A stretch of DNA of 51,106 nucleotides from Bacillota bacterium. Lineage in GTDB: Bacteria; Bacillota; Limnochordia; Darwinibacteriales; Darwinibacteriaceae. The stretch lies in assembly GCA_012521335.1 (NCBI GenBank), contig JAAYMM010000029.1, positions 1 through 51,106 on the forward strand, written 5' to 3'. Shown piece by piece: positions 25,922 to 36,411 of the stretch. Both the position numbers and the translations under genes were made by a program. The notes under the pieces were generated by a model. It had not been told where the DNA came from, ran no database searches, and worked only from the letters and a program-made list of their open reading frames with translations. Position 1 is the stretch's first letter. Each line of letters starts with the position of its first letter.

Positions 25922-26893
25922 ATGGTTGATGTATTGAGTCAGATATTGCGCCTACGAGACAACGATCAGGCTCAAGCCCTGAGCGGCCAGCGCGATGAGT
26001 ATCTGCGGCTGTTGGAAGAGGCTTTCGGCGTGCAGATTGTGGCCCGGGGACTTGATCTGATCATCAACGGTTCCGATGAAGCCATCGCCAAGACCAAGCT
26101 GGCCCTGGAGAACATGGCCGAATTCGGTTCCAACCTGACTAACCACGATGTTTATTACGCCATCAAGCTGAGCGCTAACGGCGATTCCCTTCCTCTCCAG
26201 GAGCTCAACGCGGGTCTGGTGGTGGTTACCCACCGCGGCCACAGAATCCGTCCGAAAACCGCGGGTCAGAGACGCTACATTTCGGCCATAGACACCCACG
26301 ATGTGGTGTTTGCCATCGGTCCGGCCGGCACAGGGAAAACATACCTGGCCATGGCTCAGGCGGTGGCTAGTTTGAAGCGGAAAGAAGTGGAGCGGCTCAT
26401 TTTGACGCGTCCTGCGGTGGAGGCAGGGGAGCACCTGGGGTTTTTGCCCGGGGATCTGCAGGACAAGGTGGATCCCTATCTCCGGCCCCTCTACGATGCC
26501 CTGTTCGACATTTTAGGCTTTGAAACCTATGCGAAATACAGGGAAAAGGGCATCATTGAAGTAGCGCCCCTGGCCTACATGCGGGGGAGGACCTTGGATG
26601 CCAGCTTCATTATTCTCGATGAGGCGCAGAACTGCACGCCGGCCCAGATGAAGATGTTCCTCACGCGCCTGGGCTTTGGGTCCAAAGCGGTGATCACTGG
26701 GGACATTACCCAGGTGGATCTGCCCAAGGATAAAACCTCCGGGCTGATCGAGGTCCAGAAGATCCTCAAGGGCGTAGAGGGCATCAGCTTCTGTTTTTTG
26801 GATGAAACCGATGTGGTGCGCCATCCTCTAGTTCAGAGAATCATTCAAGCCTATGACGCCCACGATCAGAAGACTGGCAAATTGCAATCCTAG
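25922..26893 (+). CDS. phoH: PhoH-like ATPase
   Basis: This 323-residue protein has an N-terminal KH-like region (about 1-110) and a RecA-like ATPase domain: GPAGTGKTYLAMAQAV (Walker A, near residue 139), LILTRPAVEAGEHLGFLPG, and FIILDEAQNCTPAQMKMFLTR (Walker B). PhoH-like proteins often neighbour ybeY and are linked to RNA metabolism. ATG 25922 is used because the open frame upstream overlaps the promoter; its ribosome-binding site (ACAAAGG) is weak. Confidence 0.94.
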   Translation: MVDVLSQILRLRDNDQAQALSGQRDEYLRLLEEAFGVQIVARGLDLIINGSDEAIAKTKLALENMAEFGSNLTNHDVYYAIKLSANGDSLPLQELNAGLVVVTHRGHRIRPKTAGQRRYISAIDTHDVVFAIGPAGTGKTYLAMAQAVASLKRKEVERLILTRPAVEAGEHLGFLPGDLQDKVDPYLRPLYDALFDILGFETYAKYREKGIIEVAPLAYMRGRTLDASFIILDEAQNCTPAQMKMFLTRLGFGSKAVITGDITQVDLPKDKTSGLIEVQKILKGVEGISFCFLDETDVVRHPLVQRIIQAYDAHDQKTGKLQS

Positions 26894-26903
26894 GAGGCTA
26901 ATC

Positions 26904-29102
26904 GTGAAACGCAAAAACAAGGGCAGGTGGGGGCAGGCCTGGTTGCAGGTGCTGAGGGAAACTGCCTTCAGCCGATGGGTGCTGGGTGCACTCATCGTCG
27001 CAGCCATGCTGGCCATCCTGCTGGTGGATGCCTTGCCTGCCGGAGTCCAGATCCAAGTAGGGGAAGTGGCCAAGCAGGATATTGTGGCGCCCATGACCGC
27101 CATCAACTCCAGTGCTACTGAGCGCTTAAGAGAAGAGGCGGCGCGCCAAGTGCTGCTGGAAGCGGCTGATGACCCCGAGTACTATCAGATCAACCCCGCA
27201 GCAGTGATGAGGGTGGAAGAAAACGTCACCGGAGTGCTCAACCTGTTGCGGCAGGGCATCGCTCCTGAAGTGCAGAGCCAAGAACAGGAGCAGGCGCAGG
27301 AGCGAGAGGAAGCCCAGACTGAACAGCTCGAACAGCTCACCATATCTGAGATTGACCGCCGCTTGATCCGAGATTGGCAGATCGAGATTCCCCAGAGGAA
27401 TCTGGAAGCGGTCGTTTCTTTGTCTTTGGTGCAGTTTGACCAGTTTGCTCAGATCACCGCGGACCTGGTGCTGGCTGCCATGGAGCAGCGCATCAGCCAG
27501 GATGGTCTGCGGGACGCTCGAGATGCTTTTGAGGAGAGTGTGCGCAGGAGCGATCTCCGGGACGACCTCCAGCAGACGGCGGTGATCCTGGGACGGCAGC
27601 TCATACAACCTAACCTGGTGCTGAACACGGAAAAGGTAAATGCAGCCCGAGACCAGGCCGTGCAGTCTGTGCAGCCTGTGCAGATTATGCAGGGTGAGAT
27701 CATCATCCGAAAAGGAGATGTGGTGCGGCCTGAACATATCAGCCTCATGCGCGATGTGGGGCTCTTGAAAACCGGGCGCGATTACGGGGCCTTAGCCGGG
27801 CGCACCCTCTTGGTTCTGTCTTTGGCCCTGCTCATGGCCGTTTATCTCTACCAGAACCATAAGCAGGTGCTGGACAACATTGCTTTGCTGGGCCTGGTGG
27901 GCTGCATTGTGGTTACCGTGCTTCTGCTCGGACGTTTGTTCAGCCTCTTGTCTTGGCCGCAAGCTGTCTACCTGAACCCCTCTGCTCTGGTGGGTCTGCT
28001 GCTTACCCTGCTCTTGGATCCGCAGGTTGCCAGCATGGCCACGGTCATTACCGCTGCCCTGCTGGGTGTGATCAGCGGTTTCAGCTGGTTTGTTGGTGTG
28101 TTTGCCTTGGTGGGCGGGCTCACCGCGGTACTCAGCGTTTCCAAGGTGAGCCAGCGCGGTGATCTAATGCGCGCCGGGTTTATCGTGGGCGGGGTCAACT
28201 TCCTGCTCATGCTGGCTTTGGGTCTAGCGGGCAAGGACACCAACCTGATCATCCACAGCTACCTGGGCCTGATCAGCGGCTTACTGGCGTCGATTGTGGC
28301 CATCGGTGTTCTTCCCTATCTGGAGAGCGCCTTCAAGATTACCTCTGCCATCCGCCTTCTGGAGCTGTCCAACCCCAACCATCCCCTGCTGCGGAAGCTG
28401 ATGCTGGAGGCTCCGGGCACCTACCATCACAGCATTCTTGTGGGCAATTTGGCTGAAGCTGCCGCTGAAGCGGTGGGGGCAGACGGCCTGCTGGCTAGGG
28501 TGGGGGCGTTTTACCATGATATCGGCAAGTTGAAACGTCCGTACTTCTTCGTGGAAAACCAAGTGGGTAAAGACAATCCCCACGACAAGATTGCGCCGTC
28601 CCTGTCTACGCTGATCGTCACTTCTCACGTTAAGGACGGGCTGGAGCTGGCGGCGGAGTATAAGCTGCCGGAGGTTGTCACCCAGTTCATCGCCCAGCAC
28701 CACGGCACGGATCTGGTGCGCTTTTTCTATCACCGGGCTACGGAAGCAGCTGAGGACAACTCCGTTGAGGAAAAGGACTTCCGCTACCCCGGGCCCAAGC
28801 CCCAGGGCAAGGAGGTGGCCATTGTCTCCCTGGCTGATGCGGTGGAGGCTGCAGTGCGTTCCTTGTCTAAACCGACTCCGGGCAAGATTGAAGGTTTGGT
28901 GCGCAAGATCATTAAGGACCGCCTCAACTCTGGGGAGCTGGATGAGAGCGATCTTACCTTCCAGGATATGGATAGAATTGCCAATGCGTTTGGGAAGGTA
29001 ATTATGGGCATGTTCCACACCCGTGTGGAATACCCAGAGAAGATCACGAAAGAAGAGATCGAGGGGAAGAAAGCGAAAAATGGAAGTTCTGTTCAACAAT
29101 GA
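26904..29102 (+). CDS. pgpH: Cyclic-di-AMP phosphodiesterase PgpH, 7TM-HD family
   Basis: PgpH hydrolyses the second messenger c-di-AMP. The 732-residue protein has one N-terminal helix, a large extracellular 7TMR-HDED domain (about residues 45-285), seven membrane helices (about 290-490), and a cytoplasmic HD domain with GTYHHSILVGN, FYHDIGKLKRPYFF, TSHVKDGLELA and QHHGTDLVRFFYH supplying the metal ligands. The order phoH-pgpH-ybeY-dgkA-cdd-era is standard in Firmicutes. GTG 26904 follows AGGAGG by six bases. Confidence 0.95.
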   Translation: MKRKNKGRWGQAWLQVLRETAFSRWVLGALIVAAMLAILLVDALPAGVQIQVGEVAKQDIVAPMTAINSSATERLREEAARQVLLEAADDPEYYQINPAAVMRVEENVTGVLNLLRQGIAPEVQSQEQEQAQEREEAQTEQLEQLTISEIDRRLIRDWQIEIPQRNLEAVVSLSLVQFDQFAQITADLVLAAMEQRISQDGLRDARDAFEESVRRSDLRDDLQQTAVILGRQLIQPNLVLNTEKVNAARDQAVQSVQPVQIMQGEIIIRKGDVVRPEHISLMRDVGLLKTGRDYGALAGRTLLVLSLALLMAVYLYQNHKQVLDNIALLGLVGCIVVTVLLLGRLFSLLSWPQAVYLNPSALVGLLLTLLLDPQVASMATVITAALLGVISGFSWFVGVFALVGGLTAVLSVSKVSQRGDLMRAGFIVGGVNFLLMLALGLAGKDTNLIIHSYLGLISGLLASIVAIGVLPYLESAFKITSAIRLLELSNPNHPLLRKLMLEAPGTYHHSILVGNLAEAAAEAVGADGLLARVGAFYHDIGKLKRPYFFVENQVGKDNPHDKIAPSLSTLIVTSHVKDGLELAAEYKLPEVVTQFIAQHHGTDLVRFFYHRATEAAEDNSVEEKDFRYPGPKPQGKEVAIVSLADAVEAAVRSLSKPTPGKIEGLVRKIIKDRLNSGELDESDLTFQDMDRIANAFGKVIMGMFHTRVEYPEKITKEEIEGKKAKNGSSVQQ

Positions 29103-29538
29103 ACTGCCCCAGGAGGACACCTCTAGGTTTGAGGCTCTGATCGAACAGGGATTTGCCCTGGCGGCAGAGCTCAAGGACCTGCCCGAACCGTGGGAAGTGA
29201 GCGTCTCCTTTGTGGACGATGAGACCATCGCCGCCTTGAACGCACAGTATCGCGGCAAGCCGACCTCCACTGATGTGCTGTCTTTCCCTCAGGATGACGA
29301 GGAGTTCGGCGCAGTGGAGGGCCTGCCCCGTATGCTCGGGGATATTGTTATCTCCCTGGATCGGGCCAAAGAACAGGCGTCCGAGTACGGCCATTCCCTG
29401 GAGCGGGAGGTCCTGTTCTTGGCCGTCCACGGGTTTTTTCATCTCCTGGGCCACGATCACGAAACCGAGGAGGAGCGACAGGTGATGCGTTCTTGGGAAG
29501 AGCGCGTCTTGAGGGAGCTGGGCTTGGGGAGAGATTAG
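29080..29538 (+). CDS. ybeY: Endoribonuclease YbeY
   Basis: YbeY is a zinc-dependent RNase that acts in 16S rRNA 3'-end maturation and ribosome quality control. The 152-residue protein has STDVLSFPQ, LGDIVIS and the zinc motif HGFFHLLGHDH. ATG 29080 is preferred; it lies within pgpH, overlapping by 23 bases, with GAGGGGA about a dozen bases upstream. An in-frame GTG at 29023 would add a basic, non-conserved stretch. Confidence 0.95.
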   Translation: MEVLFNNELPQEDTSRFEALIEQGFALAAELKDLPEPWEVSVSFVDDETIAALNAQYRGKPTSTDVLSFPQDDEEFGAVEGLPRMLGDIVISLDRAKEQASEYGHSLEREVLFLAVHGFFHLLGHDHETEEERQVMRSWEERVLRELGLGRD

Positions 29539-29539
29539 G

Positions 29540-30214
29540 GTGAAAAGGCGAAGCCTTGTAGAGAGCTTCCGCAATGCTATCCAGGGCATGGCTCAAGCGG
29601 TGCGGTACGAGCGGAATATGCGCATCCACGTGTGCATAGCTCTGCTGGTCGTCCTGTTGGCGGCTGCCCTGGGCGTGACCCGGCTGGAAATGGCAGCGCT
29701 GCTGCTTTCCATCGGGTTTGTTTTAACCGCAGAGCTGTTCAACACCGCGGTGGAAGAAGTGGTGGATTTGATCACACCGGACTTTCACCCCCGGGCGGGG
29801 GAGATCAAGAACATCACCGCTGGCGGAGTCTTGGCGGCGGCCCTCACAGCTGTGGCCGTCGGTTATCTGGTGTTCATTGATTACCTGCTGCGTTTGGATG
29901 AGCTCGTGCTGCGCGGGCCCGTGCCACCGCCTTATTTAGCCGCACTGGCTCTGGCTGTGGTGGTGCTGGTTGTCTTGGGCTGGAAGGGATTGCTGCGCGG
30001 CAGCCGGCCCTCCGGGCACAGTGCTGTGGCCTTTGCCTTAGCGGCCGCCATTTGGGAGACCAGCCGGGGTTTCCCCGCTGTCGCTGCCTGGGTGTTAGCC
30101 CTGCTCGCGGCCCACGGCCGGGTGGAGGCGGGGGGGCACAAGTGGTGGGAAGCAGTTACGGGAGCCCTGCTGGGGACGGGCATAACGCTGCTGCTATTTA
30201 GACTCTTCGCATAG
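29540..30214 (+). CDS. DgkA-PAP2 fusion: undecaprenol/diacylglycerol kinase plus PAP2-type phosphatase
   Basis: Residues 1-117 are a DgkA-type kinase: SFRNAIQGMAQAVRYERNMRIH, then ELFNTAVEEVVDLITPDFHP. In Gram-positives this enzyme phosphorylates undecaprenol. Residues 130-224 are a small PAP2 phosphatase with KGLLRGSRPSGHS, in which motif 1 (K-x6-RP) runs straight into motif 2 (PSGH), and motif 3 GRVEAGGHKWWE (Arg194, His200, Glu204). The phosphatase part could dephosphorylate undecaprenyl pyrophosphate, so both halves would feed the carrier-lipid cycle. Oddities: the kinase KD pair reads KN (Asn91), and the last PAP2 residue is Glu rather than Asp. The GTG start follows ybeY by one base. 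Domain calls are firm; substrates are inferred. Confidence 0.87.
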   Translation: MKRRSLVESFRNAIQGMAQAVRYERNMRIHVCIALLVVLLAAALGVTRLEMAALLLSIGFVLTAELFNTAVEEVVDLITPDFHPRAGEIKNITAGGVLAAALTAVAVGYLVFIDYLLRLDELVLRGPVPPPYLAALALAVVVLVVLGWKGLLRGSRPSGHSAVAFALAAAIWETSRGFPAVAAWVLALLAAHGRVEAGGHKWWEAVTGALLGTGITLLLFRLFA

Positions 30215-30231
30215 AGGAAGGAGCGCTGGCA

Positions 30232-30630
30232 ATGACTGAAAGAGAGCTGATGGAACTGGCCATCCAGGCCAGGGAAAGGGCTTATGTACCATACTCGCAG
30301 TTCAAGGTGGGGGCTGCCCTGTTGGGAGCCGATGGGCAGGTGTACCTAGGCTGCAACATCGAGAATGCTGCCTACGGCCCCACGAACTGTGCTGAGCGCA
30401 CAGCCATCTTCAAAGCCGTGTCCGATGGAGTTAGGCAGTTCGCCGCCCTGGCTGTGGTTGCCGATACGGAGGAGCCCGTGGCCCCCTGTGGGGTGTGCCG
30501 CCAGGTGATGGCGGAGTTTTTTGATCCAGATACACCCGTGTACTTGGGCAATCTCCGCGGGGACCTGCACCAGACTACCCTCAAGGAGCTTCTGCCCGGA
30601 GCTTTCACTTCACGGGCCTTGCGCAGGTGA
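30232..30630 (+). CDS. cdd: Cytidine deaminase
   Basis: Cdd deaminates cytidine and deoxycytidine in pyrimidine salvage. The 132-residue protein has YSQFKVGAALL, NIENAAYGPTNCAERTAI (catalytic Glu and first zinc Cys) and PCGVCRQVMAEF (second and third zinc Cys), typical of the small homotetrameric type. ATG 30232 follows GAGGAAGGAG. It overlaps the possible GTG start of era. Confidence 0.97.
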   Translation: MTERELMELAIQARERAYVPYSQFKVGAALLGADGQVYLGCNIENAAYGPTNCAERTAIFKAVSDGVRQFAALAVVADTEEPVAPCGVCRQVMAEFFDPDTPVYLGNLRGDLHQTTLKELLPGAFTSRALRR

Positions 30631-30635
30631 ACAAC

Positions 30636-31526
30636 ATGGCTAACGGTTTCAAATCAGGTTTCGTGGCCGTTGTGGGCCGCCCTAATGTAGGCAAATCCAC
30701 CTTGCTGAACGCGCTTTTAGGGCACAAAGTGGCCATCGTATCGGATAAGCCGCAGACTACCCGCAACACAATTCGCGGCGTGTTAACGCTGGAGCAAGCT
30801 CAGATTGTCTTTCTCGATACTCCCGGGCTGCACAAGCCGCTGCACAAATTAGGAGAGTACATGGTCAAGAGCGCCTTTCAGGCCCTGGAAGATGTGGATT
30901 TGGTGCTCTGGCTGGTGGAAGCAGGGAAGTGGGCACCCGCGGATCAGCATATCTTGGGTGAACTGGCCGTCGTTCAACAGCCGGTGATCTTGGTAGCCAA
31001 CAAGACGGACCAGGTGTCCCCGAGCGACCTGGAGGTGTATCTGGACCAGGTTGCCAGCAAACGCGAATTTGCGGCAGTGCTCGGAGTTTCCGCGCAAGAG
31101 GGCACCAATTTGCCGGAACTGGTGGAGCTCATCGTAGATCGGCTCGCCGAAGGGCCGAAGTACTATCCTGACGACTGGATCTCAGATCAACCTGAACGCT
31201 TCATTATCGCCGAGTTTATCAGAGAAGAGCTGTTTCTCCGCACGGAGCAGGAGGTACCTCATTCCATTGCCGTGGATGTGGAGGAGATCAAAGAAGATGC
31301 GGAGAAAAACCTGATGAGGATTAGGGCAACCATCTATGTGGAACGGGACAGCCAAAAAGGGATCGTGATCGGTCAGGGCGGCAGGATGCTCAAGGATGTG
31401 GGTACAGCTGCCCGCATGCAGATTGAGCGCTTGTTAGGCACCCGTGTGCACCTGGAGCTCTGGGTAAAGGTGAAAAGAGATTGGCGCAACAAGCCCGGAG
31501 CTCTTAGAGAGTTTGGCTATGAGTAA
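30636..31526 (+). CDS. era: GTPase Era
   Basis: Era is an essential GTPase that binds 16S rRNA during 30S assembly. The 296-residue protein has GRPNVGKSTLLNA (G1), the TTRNTI switch, DTPGLHKP (G3), NKTD (G4) and SAQEG (G5). The C-terminal KH domain includes GIVIGQGGRMLKDVG. ATG 30636 is preferred, with an AGGTGA site five bases upstream; GTG 30627 would add three residues. recO does not follow, unlike in many relatives. Confidence 0.97.
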   Translation: MANGFKSGFVAVVGRPNVGKSTLLNALLGHKVAIVSDKPQTTRNTIRGVLTLEQAQIVFLDTPGLHKPLHKLGEYMVKSAFQALEDVDLVLWLVEAGKWAPADQHILGELAVVQQPVILVANKTDQVSPSDLEVYLDQVASKREFAAVLGVSAQEGTNLPELVELIVDRLAEGPKYYPDDWISDQPERFIIAEFIREELFLRTEQEVPHSIAVDVEEIKEDAEKNLMRIRATIYVERDSQKGIVIGQGGRMLKDVGTAARMQIERLLGTRVHLELWVKVKRDWRNKPGALREFGYE

Positions 31527-31557
31527 GTAATTCGTGGCGCGCAGCCGAGCCTACGGC

Positions 31558-31586
31558 ACCCTCATACCTAGTTGCCAGTTAGCGAA
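31558..31586 (+). promoter_or_regulatory. Possible SigI-type autoregulatory promoter
   Basis: ACCC (31558-31561) and CGAA (31583-31586), 21 bases apart, resemble the ACCC-type -35 and CGAA -10 elements of SigI promoters. They lie 23 bases before the sigI start. Such short motifs can arise by chance. Confidence 0.35.
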
Positions 31587-31608
31587 ATTTGTCAAGGGAG
31601 GTAAAGCC

Positions 31609-32355
31609 ATGACCACGACGCATGCCTACAAACCAGATGAACGCGGTCAGCTCACAGACTTGGTAGCTAGGGCCCAGGCAGGCGATACAGCCGCCCGCGA
31701 ACAGCTTCTCCAAGATTACCGTCCATTTTACCTGCGGGTAGCGTCCAACGCTTGCCGCAAGTACTTGGTGCTCGGCCGCGATGACGAGGCCAGCATAGCC
31801 ATGATTGCCTTTAACGAAGCTATCGATTCCTTTGACAGCGCTGGGGGAGCTTCTTTCCTCAGCTTTGCCGAAATCGTGGTCAAGAGGCGCATGGTGGACT
31901 ACTTCCGGCGGCAGAGCAGGAAGTCGGAAGAAATTCCCCTCTCCACCTTCGAGACGGAAGATAACGAAGATGGGATTCTGCAGAAAATAGAGTCCAAGGA
32001 AGCCCAGACAGTCCTGCAGATTCAGGAAGAGACGGAGCAGCGCCGGGAAGAGATCTTCCGCCTGGATCAGCTGCTCAGCCACTACGGCATCCGTTTCTCC
32101 GAATTGGTTAAAATATCGCCGAAGCACCAAGATGCCCGAGACCGAGCTCTGCAGGTGGCCAGGACGCTGATCAGCGATCCGGAACTTTTGGCCCACCTGA
32201 CCCGCAAAAAGTCGCTGCCCCTTAAGGAGCTGGAAGCCAAGGTGCGGGTGAGCCGCAAGACGCTGGAGCGGCAGAGGAAGTACATAATCACCTTAGCGCT
32301 CATTCTTATCGGTGACTTCTATCATCTGCAGGAGTACCTAAACCGTCCGGAGTGA
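31609..32355 (+). CDS. sigI: RNA polymerase sigma factor SigI
   Basis: This 248-residue protein is of the SigI group of sigma-70 factors, which respond to heat or cell-envelope stress in Bacillus and to polysaccharides in cellulolytic clostridia. Region 2 is at about 20-110 (DYRPFYLRVASNACRKYL, AFNEAIDSFDSAGGASFLSFAEIVVKRRMVDYFRR), and the SigI-specific C-terminus ends with VSRKTLERQRKYIITLALILIGDF. ATG 31609 follows AAGGGAGGT. The anti-sigma gene rsgI follows by 18 bases. Confidence 0.94.
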   Translation: MTTTHAYKPDERGQLTDLVARAQAGDTAAREQLLQDYRPFYLRVASNACRKYLVLGRDDEASIAMIAFNEAIDSFDSAGGASFLSFAEIVVKRRMVDYFRRQSRKSEEIPLSTFETEDNEDGILQKIESKEAQTVLQIQEETEQRREEIFRLDQLLSHYGIRFSELVKISPKHQDARDRALQVARTLISDPELLAHLTRKKSLPLKELEAKVRVSRKTLERQRKYIITLALILIGDFYHLQEYLNRPE

Positions 32356-32373
32356 AAAGGAGGTGGACAGAAG

Positions 32374-33249
32374 GTGAGACATAAAGGGATTGTTGTGGAG
32401 ATCGCTCCCAAGAACAAAGTGATTATCCTCACGCCGCAGGGGGAGTTTCTCAAGATCCCTTTCCGCAAGCATGTTCAGGTGGGGCAGGAAATCCGCTACA
32501 CCCCCCGCAGAGAACGTCTCAGCCCGTGGCAGCTGGCTGCGGCCGCGGTGTTGTTCTTGGCTCTGCTGGGCAGCTGGCCCATGGTCAGCGACCTGCTTGT
32601 ACCCCAACCGGCTGTGCCCGCCTTCACCGTCACTCTTGATCTAGACTCCAGTTTTGAGCTGGCCGTCAGTGCCGACGGGAAAGTCTTAGGAGTGGAAGGG
32701 CTGAACCGGGGCGGGAAAGAGATGGTGCAGAGCCTGAATGTGGTAGGGTCTGATCTCAGGACGGCCTTGCAGTCCATTGCCGCCCTCGCCGGCAGCGGCA
32801 AGCAGGCGGTGGTGACCGTGGCGGCCCAGCAGGAAAGCATCGCCGCCATAAAAGAGAAAAGCGCAGGACAGTACTCTGCTCTGGAACGGGAGATCGCCGA
32901 TGCCCTGCGAGCAGCCAAGCTGGCAGATGTACGCATCCTGGAGGTGCCCAGATCATTCCAGGCTGAAGCGAAACTGGCTGGCATCGCGCCCAGCAAGTAC
33001 CTGGCCATTCAACACCCGCAGACTCCAGCGGTGCCTTTGAAGATGGAAACCCGGTTGACCATGAGCGATCCGCCGGAGTTGGAAGACACGCCTACTCAGC
33101 TCGCGGGAGCGACTGTGGCGCAGAGGGTGATGGAGCCCATTAAGCCGGCGTTGACGCCCACCAGGTGGACCAGACAGTCCGCGGAGACGGTGCCGGCTAG
33201 CATCTATAACGTGAGTTTTCCCATTGCAGCAGTTAAAGGAGATTATTAG
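32374..33249 (+). CDS. rsgI: RsgI-type anti-sigma-I factor
   Basis: RsgI holds SigI at the membrane until an external signal triggers its cleavage. The 291-residue protein has an N-terminal RsgI domain (residues 1-46, [20 protein letters not shown]), one membrane helix (about 53-70) and an extracytoplasmic domain (about 83-215, [20 protein letters not shown]). The family's usual D-x-N-P-S site, where RsgI cuts itself between Asn and Pro, reads D-L-D-S-S (Asp91-Ser92). The last 70 residues are Pro/Thr-rich with no carbohydrate-binding module, so the sensed signal is unknown. GTG 32374 follows AGGAGG. Confidence 0.88.
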   Translation: MRHKGIVVEIAPKNKVIILTPQGEFLKIPFRKHVQVGQEIRYTPRRERLSPWQLAAAAVLFLALLGSWPMVSDLLVPQPAVPAFTVTLDLDSSFELAVSADGKVLGVEGLNRGGKEMVQSLNVVGSDLRTALQSIAALAGSGKQAVVTVAAQQESIAAIKEKSAGQYSALEREIADALRAAKLADVRILEVPRSFQAEAKLAGIAPSKYLAIQHPQTPAVPLKMETRLTMSDPPELEDTPTQLAGATVAQRVMEPIKPALTPTRWTRQSAETVPASIYNVSFPIAAVKGDY

Positions 33250-33257
33250 GACTACCC

Positions 33258-35409
<2,152 letters not shown>

Positions 35410-35472
35410 AGGAACCGAGGCTTCGAGGTAGAAATCTAGTGAGGTACTTCACTTAAGTGGGAGGTGAACAGC

Positions 35473-35763
35473 GTGTTTTTGCAGACTGAGGTTCCTGCAC
35501 CGCAGGGCAGCATTATCAGCCTGTTTCTGCCCATTATCCTTTTGGGTGTCATGTTCTACTTCATGATCTGGCGTCCCCAGCAGAAGCAGCAAAAGGAAAG
35601 GAAGGCTATGCTCGATTCCCTCAAGAAGGGCGACAAGGTGGTCACCATCGGGGGAATCCATGGCGAGCTGACCAGCCTCAAGGAGGACTATGTCACGCTC
35701 AAGGTGGCTGACAAGGTAGAGATCAAGCTTTCGCGCAGCGGCATCAGCCACGTGCTGAAGTAA
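35473..35763 (+). CDS. yajC: Preprotein translocase accessory subunit YajC
   Basis: YajC is a small single-helix partner of SecDF. The 96-residue protein has a membrane helix (about residues 14-32, IILLGVMFYFMIWRPQ) and the conserved QQKERKAMLDSLKKGDKVVTIGGIHG segment. GTG 35473 is chosen because GGGAGGTG lies eight bases upstream; an in-frame GTG at 35464 sits inside that site. The usual secD-secF do not follow. Confidence 0.94.
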   Translation: MFLQTEVPAPQGSIISLFLPIILLGVMFYFMIWRPQQKQQKERKAMLDSLKKGDKVVTIGGIHGELTSLKEDYVTLKVADKVEIKLSRSGISHVLK

Positions 35764-35813
35764 GCAGCTGAGACAGAGCCCAAGCTGTTTGACGTATTGC
35801 GGCAGCCAGGGTT

Positions 35814-35840
35814 AAACCACCGTTCAGGTGGTTTTCTTCT
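35814..35840 (+). terminator. Terminator after yajC
   Basis: AAACCACC-GTTCA-GGTGGTTT is an 8-bp stem followed by a T/C-rich tail (TTCTTCT). It ends the queA-tgt-yajC unit. Confidence 0.83.
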
Positions 35841-35865
35841 AGATACTGATAAGGAGGGGATCGCC

Positions 35866-36402
35866 GTGCGCAGAATGTTAGCAGTGGGAGCACTCATCTT
35901 TGTCTTTTTCGCGGTGCAGGTGGCTCAGGCTGGCACCTTTTACCTGCATGATCATCCTAGCTATTGGTGGTATGTGGTGGATGATCCCGCCTTCAGTGTT
36001 ATTGTCCCCTCGACAGGACAGAATTACATCGAGCGTTCCATCTTCGGCATGGACAGCTTGCTGATTACCTTCCGAGATGGGGCCATCACCATGGAAGTGA
36101 ACAGCCAGCCCAGTACCGATGTGGAAGCGGTGCGCAGCAGCCTCGAGGCGCGCTATAAGCCTCTGGTGAAGAACGTGACGATCATTTCCAATCAGGAGAT
36201 CACCACGTCCAACAACCTGAAGTGTCTCTTTTACGCCTACGAGGCCACGGGAGCCAATGGGAAAAAGGTGATGCTCCGCTCGGTGTTCTTCCAGAGGGGA
36301 GGACACGTCGTTTACCTCACCTATTTCCTCGAGGCTGACCAATTCAAAGATGACCTCCGTGAGTACTGGATCAGGGCCGTGAACGGCTTCGAGTGGAACT
36401 AG
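35866..36402 (+). CDS. Exported protein of unknown function
   Basis: This 178-residue protein has a signal peptide (VRRMLAVGALIFVFFAVQVAQAG, probable cut after AQA near residue 20), then about 158 residues predicted outside the cytoplasm. The mature part is Tyr/Phe-rich and looks like one alpha/beta domain (DPAFSVIVPSTGQ, LITFRDGAITMEV, LKCLFYAYEATG, HVVYLTYFLEADQF). The overall pattern recalls small PsbP/DcrB-like exported domains, but I cannot assign it. GTG 35866 follows AAGGAGGGG. The gene lies ten bases before a SpoIIE-type phosphatase and may be co-transcribed with it. Confidence 0.8.
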   Translation: MRRMLAVGALIFVFFAVQVAQAGTFYLHDHPSYWWYVVDDPAFSVIVPSTGQNYIERSIFGMDSLLITFRDGAITMEVNSQPSTDVEAVRSSLEARYKPLVKNVTIISNQEITTSNNLKCLFYAYEATGANGKKVMLRSVFFQRGGHVVYLTYFLEADQFKDDLREYWIRAVNGFEWN

Positions 36403-36411
36403 GTAGATACT

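Noticed and set aside
28281-29270. A 329-codon minus-strand frame over pgpH-ybeY
   Set aside because: It is antisense to the HD domain with intact metal ligands and to ybeY; no motif or ribosome-binding site supports it.
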